From Paracyclopina nana (lineage: Eukaryota > Arthropoda > Copepoda > Cyclopoida > Cyclopettidae), in assembly GCA_019096065.1 (NCBI GenBank), contig JAGUCH010000002.1, forward strand, positions 1,686,501-1,750,500: a stretch of 64,000 nt of DNA, given 5' to 3'. Both the position numbers and the translations under genes were made by a program. The notes below the pieces were generated by a model. The model saw nothing but the letters and a program-made list of their open reading frames with translations. It did no database searches and had not been told where the DNA came from. This document shows, piece after piece, positions 1 through 10,800 of this stretch. Within the stretch, counting starts at the first letter, position 1, and each line of letters starts with the position of its first letter.

Positions 1-50
1 TTGAATATACTGTGATTTCAAGCTGTCATTTTTGAAAATATTGATTACAG

Positions 51-956
51 GAAGCCACTGAGGCTTATCAGACTTTGATGGATCCCAACCAGAAGAACTT
101 CTATGACACTCATGGTTACCCCTCAGAAGAACTTAGAAAAAGAGGCATTCCCTCAATATTTGACTACAGGCCCAAGTGAGCCAAATCTACTTGTTCCATT
201 TGTTAAAAATAGGCTGAATTTTCATCTTTTAAAGGTACTCCATTTATGAGGCTACGATGAAAGCAGACAACGAGACTTCAGCCCTGGAAGACTGGTTTGC
301 TGCCCAGGGACATTCTGTCAAGGAGCCAAATTTCACAGATGTCAGGCAAAGACTTAAGAATGCCTACATTGAATTCAGATATGGATTGCTGTTTTTTGGC
401 TTTCCATGGCGAATCAGAGGTGATTAGATGCTAACTCACTTTAAACAAATAGTATACGCACACCTAAAATATTTTAGCCTTCTTCAACACAATTGGAATT
501 TGGATTGTGGCTGGCACAATTCTGCTCACCTCATTTTCCTATTATATGCGTTTCAAGCATGATCAGGTGCCTCGAAATGATCCGACGAGGCCTTTGAAGT
601 TCAATGACATGTGGGAAGTTCAGGAGATGCAAAACGACTTCCTGGGCTACATGGGCCTGAGAAATAAGTAAGCATGAAAGAATTCTTGATTAATTTATAT
701 ACAATTTACATGTATAAATCGAAGGAGCCCCCATAAAGAGACCAAGGAGGAAAAAGGTAGCAACGTTGCCATGCCAATTATCAGAGTCAAAGAAAGTAGA
801 GAGGAAAGGCTGCTCAACAACCGAATAGCTGGCTTGAAGCATAGACTGTCCATGATTGAAGAGGAATCTCAGAGAATCAAGGCCACCCTTAAGAAAATTG
901 ACAAATCATACATTTCTGATGAAAAACCAGTCAAAGCTGCAGAAGACATCCAATAA
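51..956 (+). CDS. Membrane-anchored J-domain (DnaJ-type) protein, 3' part
   Basis: Four exons are visible: 51-175, 235-419, 478-667 and 725-956 (stop TAA 954-956). The 5' end lies outside the window. The first visible exon encodes the last part of a J domain (AYQTLMDPNQKNFYDTHG, matching helices III-IV of DnaJ proteins); the HPD loop would be upstream. Exon 3 has one hydrophobic segment (NTIGIWIVAGTILLTSF) and exon 4 a charged coiled-coil-like tail. All junctions are GT-AG and keep frame. By family, it should recruit Hsp70 to a membrane; DNAJC-type proteins with a single TM are often mitochondrial or ER proteins. The exact subfamily is not recognised. An AATAAA overlaps the stop (952-957). 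Confidence 0.6.
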
Positions 957-1177
957 AATAGCGGCAATCAAAATTAAGTCTATATACTATACATACATTT
1001 CAGGTAGCATGAAGAGTAGCTAGTGCATGACACTCTGCCATGCACTTTCAGCAGTGCGAGGTTGAGTGTGTTTCCACACCTGCCAACGCCAACAACTGTT
1101 GAATTTTAGCTGACTTTTCATATTTGTGTCTGGCGATCTGTCCCTATTCCGAAATAGCGAGTAAATAGATCAAGACT

Positions 1178-1835
1178 ATGGACGTGTCCTACATCAAGTC
1201 TGTGGACGGCTTGATCCTCCTTGGCGAAGTGGTAAGTTAATTCGGAAAATGCTTTTTCCCCCCATATATCATCGATATTTTTTCTAGGTGTTGGCTGCAA
1301 TCGGAGGGATTTTCAGCATTGCCCTCAGTGGCTCTGGTTTCTGGTCGTTTGTGTTCTGGTCCACAGTCATCATTTCCTTGATGTTCCTCGGACTCCACGT
1401 GTTCAAGATCATGCCCATTCTTGAGAGCAAGTTTGCCTTCATGCCAAAAATTGTAAGATATCATATTTGGGAAACACCTACTTTTGAAATCTTTCCAGAA
1501 TTATTTCAATTTATTTTCATTATTATTATTTTTTTTTTTTTGCAGAGGTTGGGATATGTAGCAATTTGGCTGCTCTTTTACATCATCAGTGCGATTATCA
1601 GTTTTGTGACGTTCAACCTTTCAGGGGTAACTAGAATCCATATGCTCGCATGATGGTTTTTGCTTAATCCAAAAAAAAATTCCCATTTAAGATATTGGTG
1701 TACATTTTGACATTTCTCTTCTCGGTGGATCTCTTTTTCCGGTACCGAAATTACAAGTCTGGATCTGGTGCTGATGTGACTGCTCCAAACGCTGCTGCTT
1801 CTGCTGCATCTGGAGGAGAAGTGCCCAAGTACTGA
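1178..1835 (+). CDS. MARVEL-domain four-TM protein, CMTM-like (147 aa)
   Basis: Four exons: 1178-1231, 1288-1452, 1546-1626 and 1692-1835, all phase 0. The ATG at 1178 opens a short cytosolic N-terminus (MDVSYIKSVDGLILLGEV), typical of the first MARVEL helix. Four hydrophobic segments follow (around residues 12-33, 35-55, 75-97 and 100-118), with an Ala/Ser-rich cytosolic tail ending VPKY. Members of this family (CKLF-like MARVEL, plasmolipin, MAL) organise membrane domains and vesicle traffic. The intron before exon 3 has a long T-rich tract. AATAAA at 1922-1927 is a likely polyadenylation signal. The next gene has the same four-exon phase-0 layout, so the two are probably an old tandem pair. 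Confidence 0.72.
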
Positions 1836-2275
1836 AACACTGGGGTTTTTTTGTCGCCTACTTGCTAAGCAATTTTATTTATACGGAAGTGAGATGGTAT
1901 TTGCTTAAAAATCTCTTGGGAAATAAATTCTATATGAGGATTCATCTGTTGCTTCATATCAATAATGTAGCTTAGCTTTGGTGGCCTGGCTTGCCTGGAA
2001 AATGCAGACACTCCTGTTTTTCACCTGCAACAGCGGTTGTTGTAAAACTAACCTGGCCAAATCGAAGCAAAGCAAGCAAGTTTTACTATCTTTTTCTATT
2101 TTAACAGTGTCTTTAAGTACAAAACTTCAGACAAGGCTTAAAATCCAGTTTTTCTGTTAAAACTGCAATTTCTGCACAAATTCCTCTTTGAATTTGAGTC
2201 ATTGTCTAGATATGGCTGATTTTCACAATTTAGACTATTCATTATTAACTTTTGCAGGTGAAAAAGCGGTGAAGT

Positions 2276-2910
2276 ATGGAGGCTTTGAAAAAGGTGGCGA
2301 AACCCATCAGTTTCATTGTGCTTTTGGAGCTGGTAAGCAAATTCGGATAAATTGGGAAAATGCCCAATTTCGGCTCTTTTTCAGGTGCTCGCTTTCATTG
2401 GGCTCATCTTCTGTTTTCACAACCTCATAACAAAATTTTGGGTCTACGCATTTCTCGGCTTGCTCCTCAGGTCAATTATTGTGCTTGGCTTCACTGTGTA
2501 TCAACTTTACAGAGACAAGTACATCGTCACCAAGTTCGTAAGTCGACACCCGAGTGAGTCAACTATTGAAATCAATGCTTAATTCCTTTGATTTCAGCGC
2601 TTCGTTTTCCTCGCTTTTTGGATTGTGTATATGGTGGTTTGCGTGATTTATGCCTGCGTCGGTTATACGTCAGCCGAGGAGTGTCCACCGGAGATAAAAT
2701 GCGAAAATCGGGTATATTTTCAAAATAATTACCCAGTGTTTTCAGTGTGTTTTAAATCGATATTTCCAGGGCCTGATTCACATCTCAGTGGCCTTGCTTT
2801 TGGCCTTTGTCCTTGAGGCCTTTGACAGATATCGCACATATAAAGCAAGCAATGGCACCAACGAAGAAATGACATTTAATAATCCCCTTGCTCCACCAAT
2901 CAACCCCTAA
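2276..2910 (+). CDS. Small four-TM protein, MARVEL-like (154 aa)
   Basis: Four exons: 2276-2332, 2385-2537, 2598-2711 and 2770-2910, all joined in phase 0 like the gene before it. The protein has four hydrophobic segments, in order ISFIVLLELVLAFIGLIFC, WVYAFLGLLLRSIIVLGFTV, FVFLAFWIVYMVVCVIYACV and HISVALLLAFVLEAF. Between TM3 and TM4 is a short extracellular loop with two cysteines (CPPEIKC). The tail is short and ends PPINP. Exon count and phase match the neighbouring CMTM-like gene, which supports common descent, but the sequence is diverged and a MARVEL assignment rests on topology. AATAAA at 2988-2993 may end the transcript. Confidence 0.6.
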
Positions 2911-3101
2911 TTATAGCCATTAAAAAATATACCCCATTTTCCACTATAACTACTACATTGGCTTTACCTTCTATAAAAACTGTATGCAATAAAATAGGCA
3001 CTTCTATGGCTTCTTCTTGTATTAATGTAGTATTTTTTGGCAACGGAGGAAACCCTAGCAATAATGTGGCCATGTTATCAGTGAGACCAGTCCATTTGAC
3101 A

Positions 3102-4400
3102 ATGAAGCTTCTGCTTCTTCTGCTTTGTGTCCCTAATTATATTTTGGGCTTGGACGAGTGCAATGCCCATTACTGTGATTGCCCCCCATTTTTGGCCAAC
3201 GATCCCAGCCTGAAAAAGTCGGTTTTCTTCAATAAATACCCTTACCCGGAGCACTATGCCATTTTGGGCAGGGCCAAAGAGCTGCACTGCTGCTTTGGGG
3301 GCAATTTCACGAGCGTCACTTGGTTCAAAGATGGCGTTGCTTACCCCTGGACCAAATTGGGCTCAACGTTGCCCATTTTGTTCGCGAAAAACCAATCCTT
3401 GGTCATCGTCAGCATGACTCACAAGGACGAAGGTCAATACAAATGCGTGGCCAAAGATGGCGACGATCAGGTAATTCACATGCTACTAACAAATTGTTAT
3501 AATACTATTAATTTTTTAATTAATTAATTAATTTTTCACCCTTAATTAAATGCATAAGTGCCATAACTATCAAATTCAAATTTAAAAAATGCTTTTTTCA
3601 AAATATTCAATTTTTATTCAGCCCTAATAAATAAATGAATTTTTTGGTAGTTTTTGGTTGTTGTCTTGCAAAGTTGAGATGTTTTTACTAGTTTAGATGA
3701 TCGACCATCAAACCATGCTAAGGAGCTATTCAATGCCCAATTATCACCACCTTCCCTTATGGAGTGAAGAGCCCATGGATCAATTGGTGACTGAAGGCGC
3801 AAAGGTGGAACTCAACTGCTCAGCTGTGGTAGGACCGCAGTACAATTCCATCAAATTGAAACCAGTTCGAGCCACGTGGAAAAACAGCCAAGTACAAATT
3901 ATATTTTAAAAAATGCCATGCAGATTGTCCCACCTTTTCACAAGAAACCGAGCCTATGTTTCCAAGGCATATTACGAGCTCGACTCGGGGTTCGATCCAT
4001 CATTTCGTTATACAATAATTGTGGGACAATCCGCATATACATTATGCATTTTAAAAATATTTTATTAAAGGGAAGGCCGTTGGAGGCTGAATTTACCGAG
4101 ACTTTGCAAGATGTCTCCGACGATGAGATGATTTACGGGGCAAAATTGAGGCTGAACTCGGTCAAAAAAAGCCAGGCCGGAAAATACACGTGCATCATTT
4201 CTAACCATTATGGCGTGCTTACAAAGACGGTGAACGTGGAGCTAATTAGCAGCGGTAAATTGGAGAACAGCAAAGGGAGCACGCTGAAAAGCCTTTTAAT
4301 GAGCCAAATCAGCCTTTTCGAAAGGCTGCTGAATTTGGCTGATGGAAGGCGCGAAGAGGCCATCGAGGAAATGCGTAAAATCAAGGAGGAGATGCTATGA
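3102..4400 (+). CDS. Secreted protein with two Ig-like domains (297 aa)
   Basis: Three exons: 3102-3470, 3697-3891 and 4071-4400. The ATG at 3102 starts a clear signal peptide (MKLLLLLLCVPNYILGL); in-frame upstream codons back to 2958 are probably 5'UTR. A Cys-rich stretch with a CDC motif precedes Ig domain 1, which has the Cys pair LHC...YKC, a Trp in VTWFKDG and the DEGQYKC motif. Ig domain 2 spans exons 2-3 (ELNCSA..., ATWKN, AGKYTCIIS). After it comes a charged helical tail without a TM segment or GPI signal. A soluble receptor-like or adhesion protein is the natural reading; the ligand is unknown. A MITE-like insertion sits in intron 2. AATAAA at 4612-4617. Confidence 0.72.
3921..4033. 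mobile_element. Short MITE with CAGANTGTCCCAC termini, copy 1
   Basis: Terminal inverted repeats CAGATTGTCCCACC and TGTGGGACAATCCG bound a 113-bp element inside intron 2 of the Ig gene. Its interior resembles that of the copy at 18981-19116 (shared GAGCCTA, CAAGGCAT and AGCTCGACT blocks). The TIRs look like mariner/Tc1-type ends. Confidence 0.6.
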
Positions 4401-7400
4401 AAAAATAATGGTGTACTGCCAAACTTGCTTACGTATTATACAATTCCGATCATGTACGACCTTGTCGTTTCCAAGCAGATATTTAGTATTTTGTAATCTA
4501 CTTACCAATCCAATTTGGATGCCAATATCTCTGTTCATTTTTTTCCGAGCCTTGATTGTTCGGGAAAAGGCCATCGCTGTTTTCCCGAGAAAACAACGAC
4601 CTTCAAATATAAATAAAGGAGAACGCGAGCATTGATCAAACTTTTGTTGGTCGTTGTCCTTTTCGGAGGAAAAAACAAATCTGGTTTTACCAGAAACGAA
4701 GAAAAAGCCGAGTGCAAACCCGATATTTACATCCGAGCGGAGCGACTTCTCGAGTTTTTCCATTCATTCTTAAATTATCCAGTGCATCTAATGTATTTTC
4801 CAACCCGGATTCGAACCCGCGACCGGCGCGCGAGACCTCAGCGCCCAAACCGTCGAGCTATCTAACATTTTTTACAAAAAATACGCTAAATCACTTTTAT
4901 TTAAAACTCCGCCGACATTAACTCGAAAGTTGCAGCCTGCACGAGTGCAAGTGACCTCGCTGTCAAATAAGTGGCGGCCTTTCTTTGCTTTTTCGAGGCT
5001 GAAATGTGGAAAGTACGCGTGCCTACATAGCAACTGAAATAGGCAAAGCTGTCTTCGTCTGGTTGATACTGGAAAGCACTGGCATCACGTGATGATGGCC
5101 AAACACTAGCGCTTCATTCCCCGGAAAAAAATATAGCGAGTCTTTTCTATTAATATATGGCAAAGATAAAAATAGGCATGACCAATTCAAAAAATATGGC
5201 CAGTGTGCTTTTTCGGGCCAGTGTGCATAGACGGCGTCAAATGGGGCCTCGCGAGGCCCTTGGCATTAAGTGGAAACGAGCGCAAACTGGAGCTGAAAGA
5301 GGCAAAGTCGGTAAAAGCTGCAGACTGCAGAGAGAAAGCCATCATTGCAGAGTAATGCTGCTACACAGCACAACAATGTGGCACAGTATATACTGTAGGC
5401 ACGGTAGGCACCAAAAGCGCGCTTTCATCAGTTTTTAGCGTCGCGCGCAAGCGCAAGCGCGCGCGTCTCGCCACAAAGCAGGCCATTGGAAAAGCGCTAC
5501 ACGGCTTTAACTTTAACTGCCGCACATGACTTGGATTTTTATGGCTCATGATAAAATGGCGTTTTTTCCGCGTAAATCCGTCATAATAAAGTTGCGGACG
5601 ATAAGTAAGACTGGATTGAACATTTTTTAGGTCTATACATCTAATTTTTTTTGCTTTTGCATGCATGCAGAATGTCCAACATTTCGGAGTAAATAATATT
5701 TCAAAATTAAACGTATATAGTCAGAACAGCTGAGCAAAACATCGCCGTAAAGCCATTTTTTTAATATTGCTACGCTCATACCAAAAAAGTACGACAATGC
5801 TTAATATCGCGGTGAAGCCAATTTTTATTATTGATGCTCTCATACCAAAAAAGTACGGCAAAATCGCATTTAAAAAGAAAGTCTGTATGCATTTTTCCGC
5901 ATGAATAAACTTTTAACATAAATTATTGAACATATATGATGCAAGCTCTAACTTGCATAATGCACATTTCATAGTCTACCCGAGTGTATGATCATGCTGC
6001 AACTTGTTCAGAGAGAGAGAGAGGGGAATTCTTGTTAAGTTTAAAGGGCTTTATTAGGTGGGCACGGCTCGGTTGAGTTAGCGAGCTGCGTGGAATTGGA
6101 ACGAGACTCGCACACTTCGTTATAGCGACTAGAAGAAGTAAGCAGACCAATTTTATACGTTTCACTGCTTTTCCTGCTGTTGTGCTCAAGCCACCGCAAT
6201 AACGTTTCTCGCCAAAAAGTGACGCATCAAGACATATCAAAGGTTTCCCGTATTTCCCCACGGAACTCGATTAAAGGTAAAATGCCCTGACATCATTTTC
6301 CACTAGCTTTGAATGGCCTTAGGCAGAATGCAGCTTTTTTGCGCCCATCGCCAATGAGATTTTATCAGTGCCAAGGCCGAAATTTTAACACGTAGCGAAA
6401 GGCGCTTATTTTACTTAGTTATCTGCTTAAGGCTTAAAAACGAGTTAGGCATCATGGAAATTTTCCCTTCAATTCTGGTTTTGGGCTTTTTTACAAATTA
6501 TTAACCATGCATTTGATCAATAACTGCAGCAAGTTTGTATGCAGGCGAAAAAACGGGAAATTTTCGTAGTATTGCAAAAATTGCTGTTTTTTGCTCCTTT
6601 TTTAAACAGGCTTGAGATTTGTCCAGCTTTTTGAGGATATTACGTAAAGGGCCATGATTATGTATAGCTGTTGCATCATTGAGGCGGAAAAAAGCGTGGA
6701 AACGTGCGTTTTTTATTTATTCCGACGAGAATGAATGAATGGATGTCCAAAGCAGCGTTGATCCGCCGTGGATCATTCGAGCGGGATTTTTCAGTTATTA
6801 TATTTTCTTAAACTGCGAAAATTCGCGATGATTAAAAAATTGACAAAGTTGTCTAAGCGGATGCTATTGTGTGTATTATTATTATTATCAATTTGGACAA
6901 ATCCAGACACTCCCCTTGAATGACAATGACGAAAACGATGAATTTCCTCATCGAGTAGCTACGCAATCCAGTGCGATCCAGATTTCTTGTTGTCAGTCAG
7001 GTGAACTTTGTGAGATTCTTGGGAATTTTGGTCAAAAGTCTTTCCTAGTTTGCCGCAACATTACTATGTAGCTAGGTGTGCAAGTTGTGTGTCCTCGGAT
7101 TAATTGAGCGAGACTAGCAAATCAATAATAGCTGAAAATTAAAAGAATCATGACAATATAGAAATATGTGAAAATAGTGAAATATGAGCACACTTTTCTT
7201 TTGACAGTAAACTGAAGCGTTTTATCTGAATGAAATCCGTGATATTATGAAATAACTTTAAAAAACCGAATGGGCAGATAATTCCGCTCCGCTCATCTCA
7301 ATTAATACATCTGCTGTGGCAATTAATGATATTAAGACTAGAATCGCTCCGCTCTTTTAGCGAACTAGTAAAAAGTTGTTAGAAGATGCGATGATGCATT

Positions 7401-7877
7401 TTGAGGCCCGTGATGTTTGAGAAAGCCGCGATTGCTTTCCACCTTTTTTTGAGGGCCTGGAAAAATCAGACAGTTAGACAGGAAAGAATTTGATTTTTTG
7501 GCTCGGCTCCATTTCTCGTTTCCACGGAATTTTCCGTACACGAACGCAGCAGCAGCAGTGTAAAATGGCATATTCAGGATTTTTCTCATCAGATGCGTCA
7601 TGATGTGTTTTTTTCCAGAGCTGTTTTGCCCAGGAGGAGAAAAGTATGATTGAAGGCTTCAATCAACGCGAATGTTGACCTTAAGGCTTTTGTCCAACCG
7701 ATCATTGAAGCAGCCTTAGAAAGTATATCGAAACGGATCAAAATGTGTCGCGACAGGGATATGAATCCTTGAGCAGTTGCAATCAGAAGAGATATCATCA
7801 AAGAGATCTGTACATTACTCTGTACAGCATACGAAACTAGAATTTATTTGGACACTGATCGTGAAGCTCAACTATAT
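4401..7877. other. Spacer without a recognisable gene
   Basis: AT-rich spacer between the Ig gene and the FAM13 gene. It holds one tRNA-like repeat, a GC-rich patch of alternating CG/CA around 5440-5470, and the motif CGCTCCGCTC repeated near 7288 and 7346. Between about 7618 and 7878 several frames are open on both strands, one interrupted by TGA at about 7772; a further upstream FAM13 exon could lie here but cannot be proven. Confidence 0.45.
4796..4866 (-). repeat. tRNA-like sequence, probable SINE or tRNA pseudogene
   Basis: On the minus strand the stretch reads as a D arm (GATAGCTCGACGG) and a T arm with box B (GGGTTCGAATCC). The anticodon arm does not pair well and the acceptor stem is not intact. 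This fits a tRNA-derived SINE fragment or decayed tRNA rather than a working tRNA gene. Confidence 0.5.
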
Positions 7878-10800
7878 ATGGCCAATTCAGGGAAAAAAGA
7901 GGCTGACACGATTGCCGAAGAAAAATCTTCCCTCCACAATGGAATATCTCAGTTGGCAACTCCCAATGGAACATCTCAAAGTGAATCCGGACAGACTCCA
8001 GCCCGTAATAAATATTTCTCAATAATATGAGGCCTTTTCAATGCAAAATTATTTTTAGCAACAATTTTACGCTAATTTTGAAAAATGAGACAATTAGTTT
8101 TTTAAAATTTTTTTTTATTCTTCTAGGCAATTCCGGAAGCCAGGAAACGAGGCAAAAATGCAACCAGGAGAAACTTTTAAAGTTGCTCCAGACCTTTCAC
8201 CAACTCCCCCTGATCCCCAATGAAACTGCCCTCAATTTGCTGAAAATTCAATCAAGTGAGATCCGTTTTCAAAATTGGGCTTTGGAAGCATATTTTAATT
8301 TTTCTCTTGCGCAGAATATGTATCGAGCCATCCTTGTATGTGCACCAGTCGATTTCGACACACCCTTCACCAATTGGACGAAGAGCATCACCAGGATTTG
8401 GACAACCTGTGCAGTCAGTTGCCTTACTTGCTTCGCATCGAGGACTCGGCCGACGAAAGCAGCAGATATGATTCGCTCATTACGCCCGTCTTTGGAGACT
8501 TGGCGACTCTGCAGAAAAAGTCGGATGACTGGTTAATCCGGAGCGGCCAGCAAAAGTACTTGGGCCAAGATCTGGCCAAATGCCTCAACAAAATCATTGC
8601 CAGACTCGTCACTGACTACAGGGCCATTTTTGCCATCGAAGTGGAATTCAGCAGAAGCTTTGAAAAGTGAGCAAAAACACATTACCATAAATCTTGAAGC
8701 TGACTCCGAGGAATGCAATCTCATCATCATCAAAGTCTAAATTATTAGAAAAAAGCATTTTTTCAAAATTGAATTTTTTCTCATGAAAAAGGCTGCATTT
8801 TCGGTGGGGAAAGACTCGAGAATGCGCTGAATAGTTGAAGGTGCCAAGAACGCAATAGGCACACAAACAATTTGAAAGCTTTCAGCATTTTTCCGTAAAG
8901 AAAATAATGAATTTTTTTTCGTCAAAAGGAGCGATGATGAATTCAACCTGGTGCATAACAGCAGCCATGAACATCATCGGAAACGACACGAGGAAGCGGA
9001 TTGCTGTCCGGAAGAAATCAAGCAGATGAAAGTGGCCTGTGCTGAGCTCACTTTGGAATGCAAATTGTCGTCATCGTCCTCTGACCAACAACGCTCCACA
9101 TCGGGACCAAAATTCTGCCTCAAGTCTCTGACTTCACAAGAAATACCTGAAAAGGACAATTCAATTCTGAGGCATCCAGTGGAACAGTAAGTGCACCTTA
9201 AAACACGTTAAAAATAGGCCATTTAGGCCCGGTTCACCAACAAATTATGGCATAATATATTACTGAACAGAGATAAGTGCAAGGTTTTTGGCTGAATATT
9301 TTTAATGAGCCTTAATTTAATAGTACAATTTCAAAAGCAAAAAAGTTGTTTCGTCCCCTCTCAAATCGGCAAATATCAGCGTCAATATTGCTTAAAATTA
9401 CGCCATAATTTTGTAGGTGAACCGATAATTCCTAGTTTGAGAATATAGTAGTTTGGTACCTGAAAGAAGACACTTTTGGAAATGTGTCAAAAGGTTGTGT
9501 TGATGTAGTAAAAATAGATGCTAATTAGTGGATACTGAAAAGCTGGTATGAAAATAGGCAATGGTTTTTCTCTGTTTGGCTGAAAAATAGGGATATTTTT
9601 AAAATGTGTAGGCTAAAAAAACGCTATTAATAGTAGATGTAGAGAATGCATTATGGTGGCATTTAAGCTTGCAGCTATGAAAAGTCTAGGTTTTTATCCT
9701 TGAATGACGTCAATGGTTGTCTGTGACGCATGACGTCATCATCAGCTGACGCGTGACGTCATGCGTACGGGCACGCGGCAAGCTGATGCTCCGATGCATT
9801 AGCCTATCCACAAAGGAATCAATCATACTTTTGCTCCACTGGTCTCTAAATCGTAGCATTATTATTATTATTATTATTATTTTGTAAAAACCCAGTTACT
9901 GCGTAGTAGCTGCAAACCCACCCTGTATATTATGTAGTTTGTGTACTTTTCCAAAGATATCTTAAAGTGCCTTTTACCTTGAGGCTTTGAACTTTTCGCC
10001 CTCTGGCCGAGTCAATTCTGGCTCAAAGTGGAATTCTTCTTTGAGATATCATAGCGTCAAACTGTGATTGCTACTTAAACACATACACATTTTGTACACT
10101 TTACTACAGTGTCAACGCAGAAGCAATCTGGATTCATGAAATCATGATACTGATGCAGTTTTTTTAAATGCGAGCTAAATAGTTTAGTTGAACAGTAGCT
10201 TTGGCAGTATCAGCAGAATTTCTGTCTCATCTCATATTGCGTCGTAGGAAATACCAAGCTCGCGTGTCTGCACTATTTTTTAGCTTGCCGGGGGGAAAGG
10301 GGCCCCTCAGACTTACTATATACAGCCGGTCTGATCCAGCTGTTTCAACCCTGTAAAGCACTACACAGAATGTCCCACAAAAAATTCAATAATGAACATT
10401 TGAGGCACAAATGTACCCTGAATTCGACGCCTAAAAATGGAAGGCTCGATTTATAAGTGAAATGTCATGTTCTATCAGTTTATTAAGCTCATTCTTGGAC
10501 TTCAAAGAAAAATTTCCCTTCTTCTCTTACCTGGACTGGGCCAGGCTTTAGTTGTTGCCACTTGGGAGCATCTCGAATTTTCCTGGGCCAAAAATTCTTT
10601 GTACCCAGACATTGAGCGCGCGTTTTAAAGCGCACGAGGCGCGCTTATACACATATACACTACATAACCGTATATACGTATTCAGTGCAACTGACTGACG
10701 CATGCCTTTGTATAGTAGCTTCAGTCACCGGCCGCGAGTGATAGCGACCGGTCCACTTATTTATTTCTAACTTATAAATTCACCATGATATGTGATCAAG

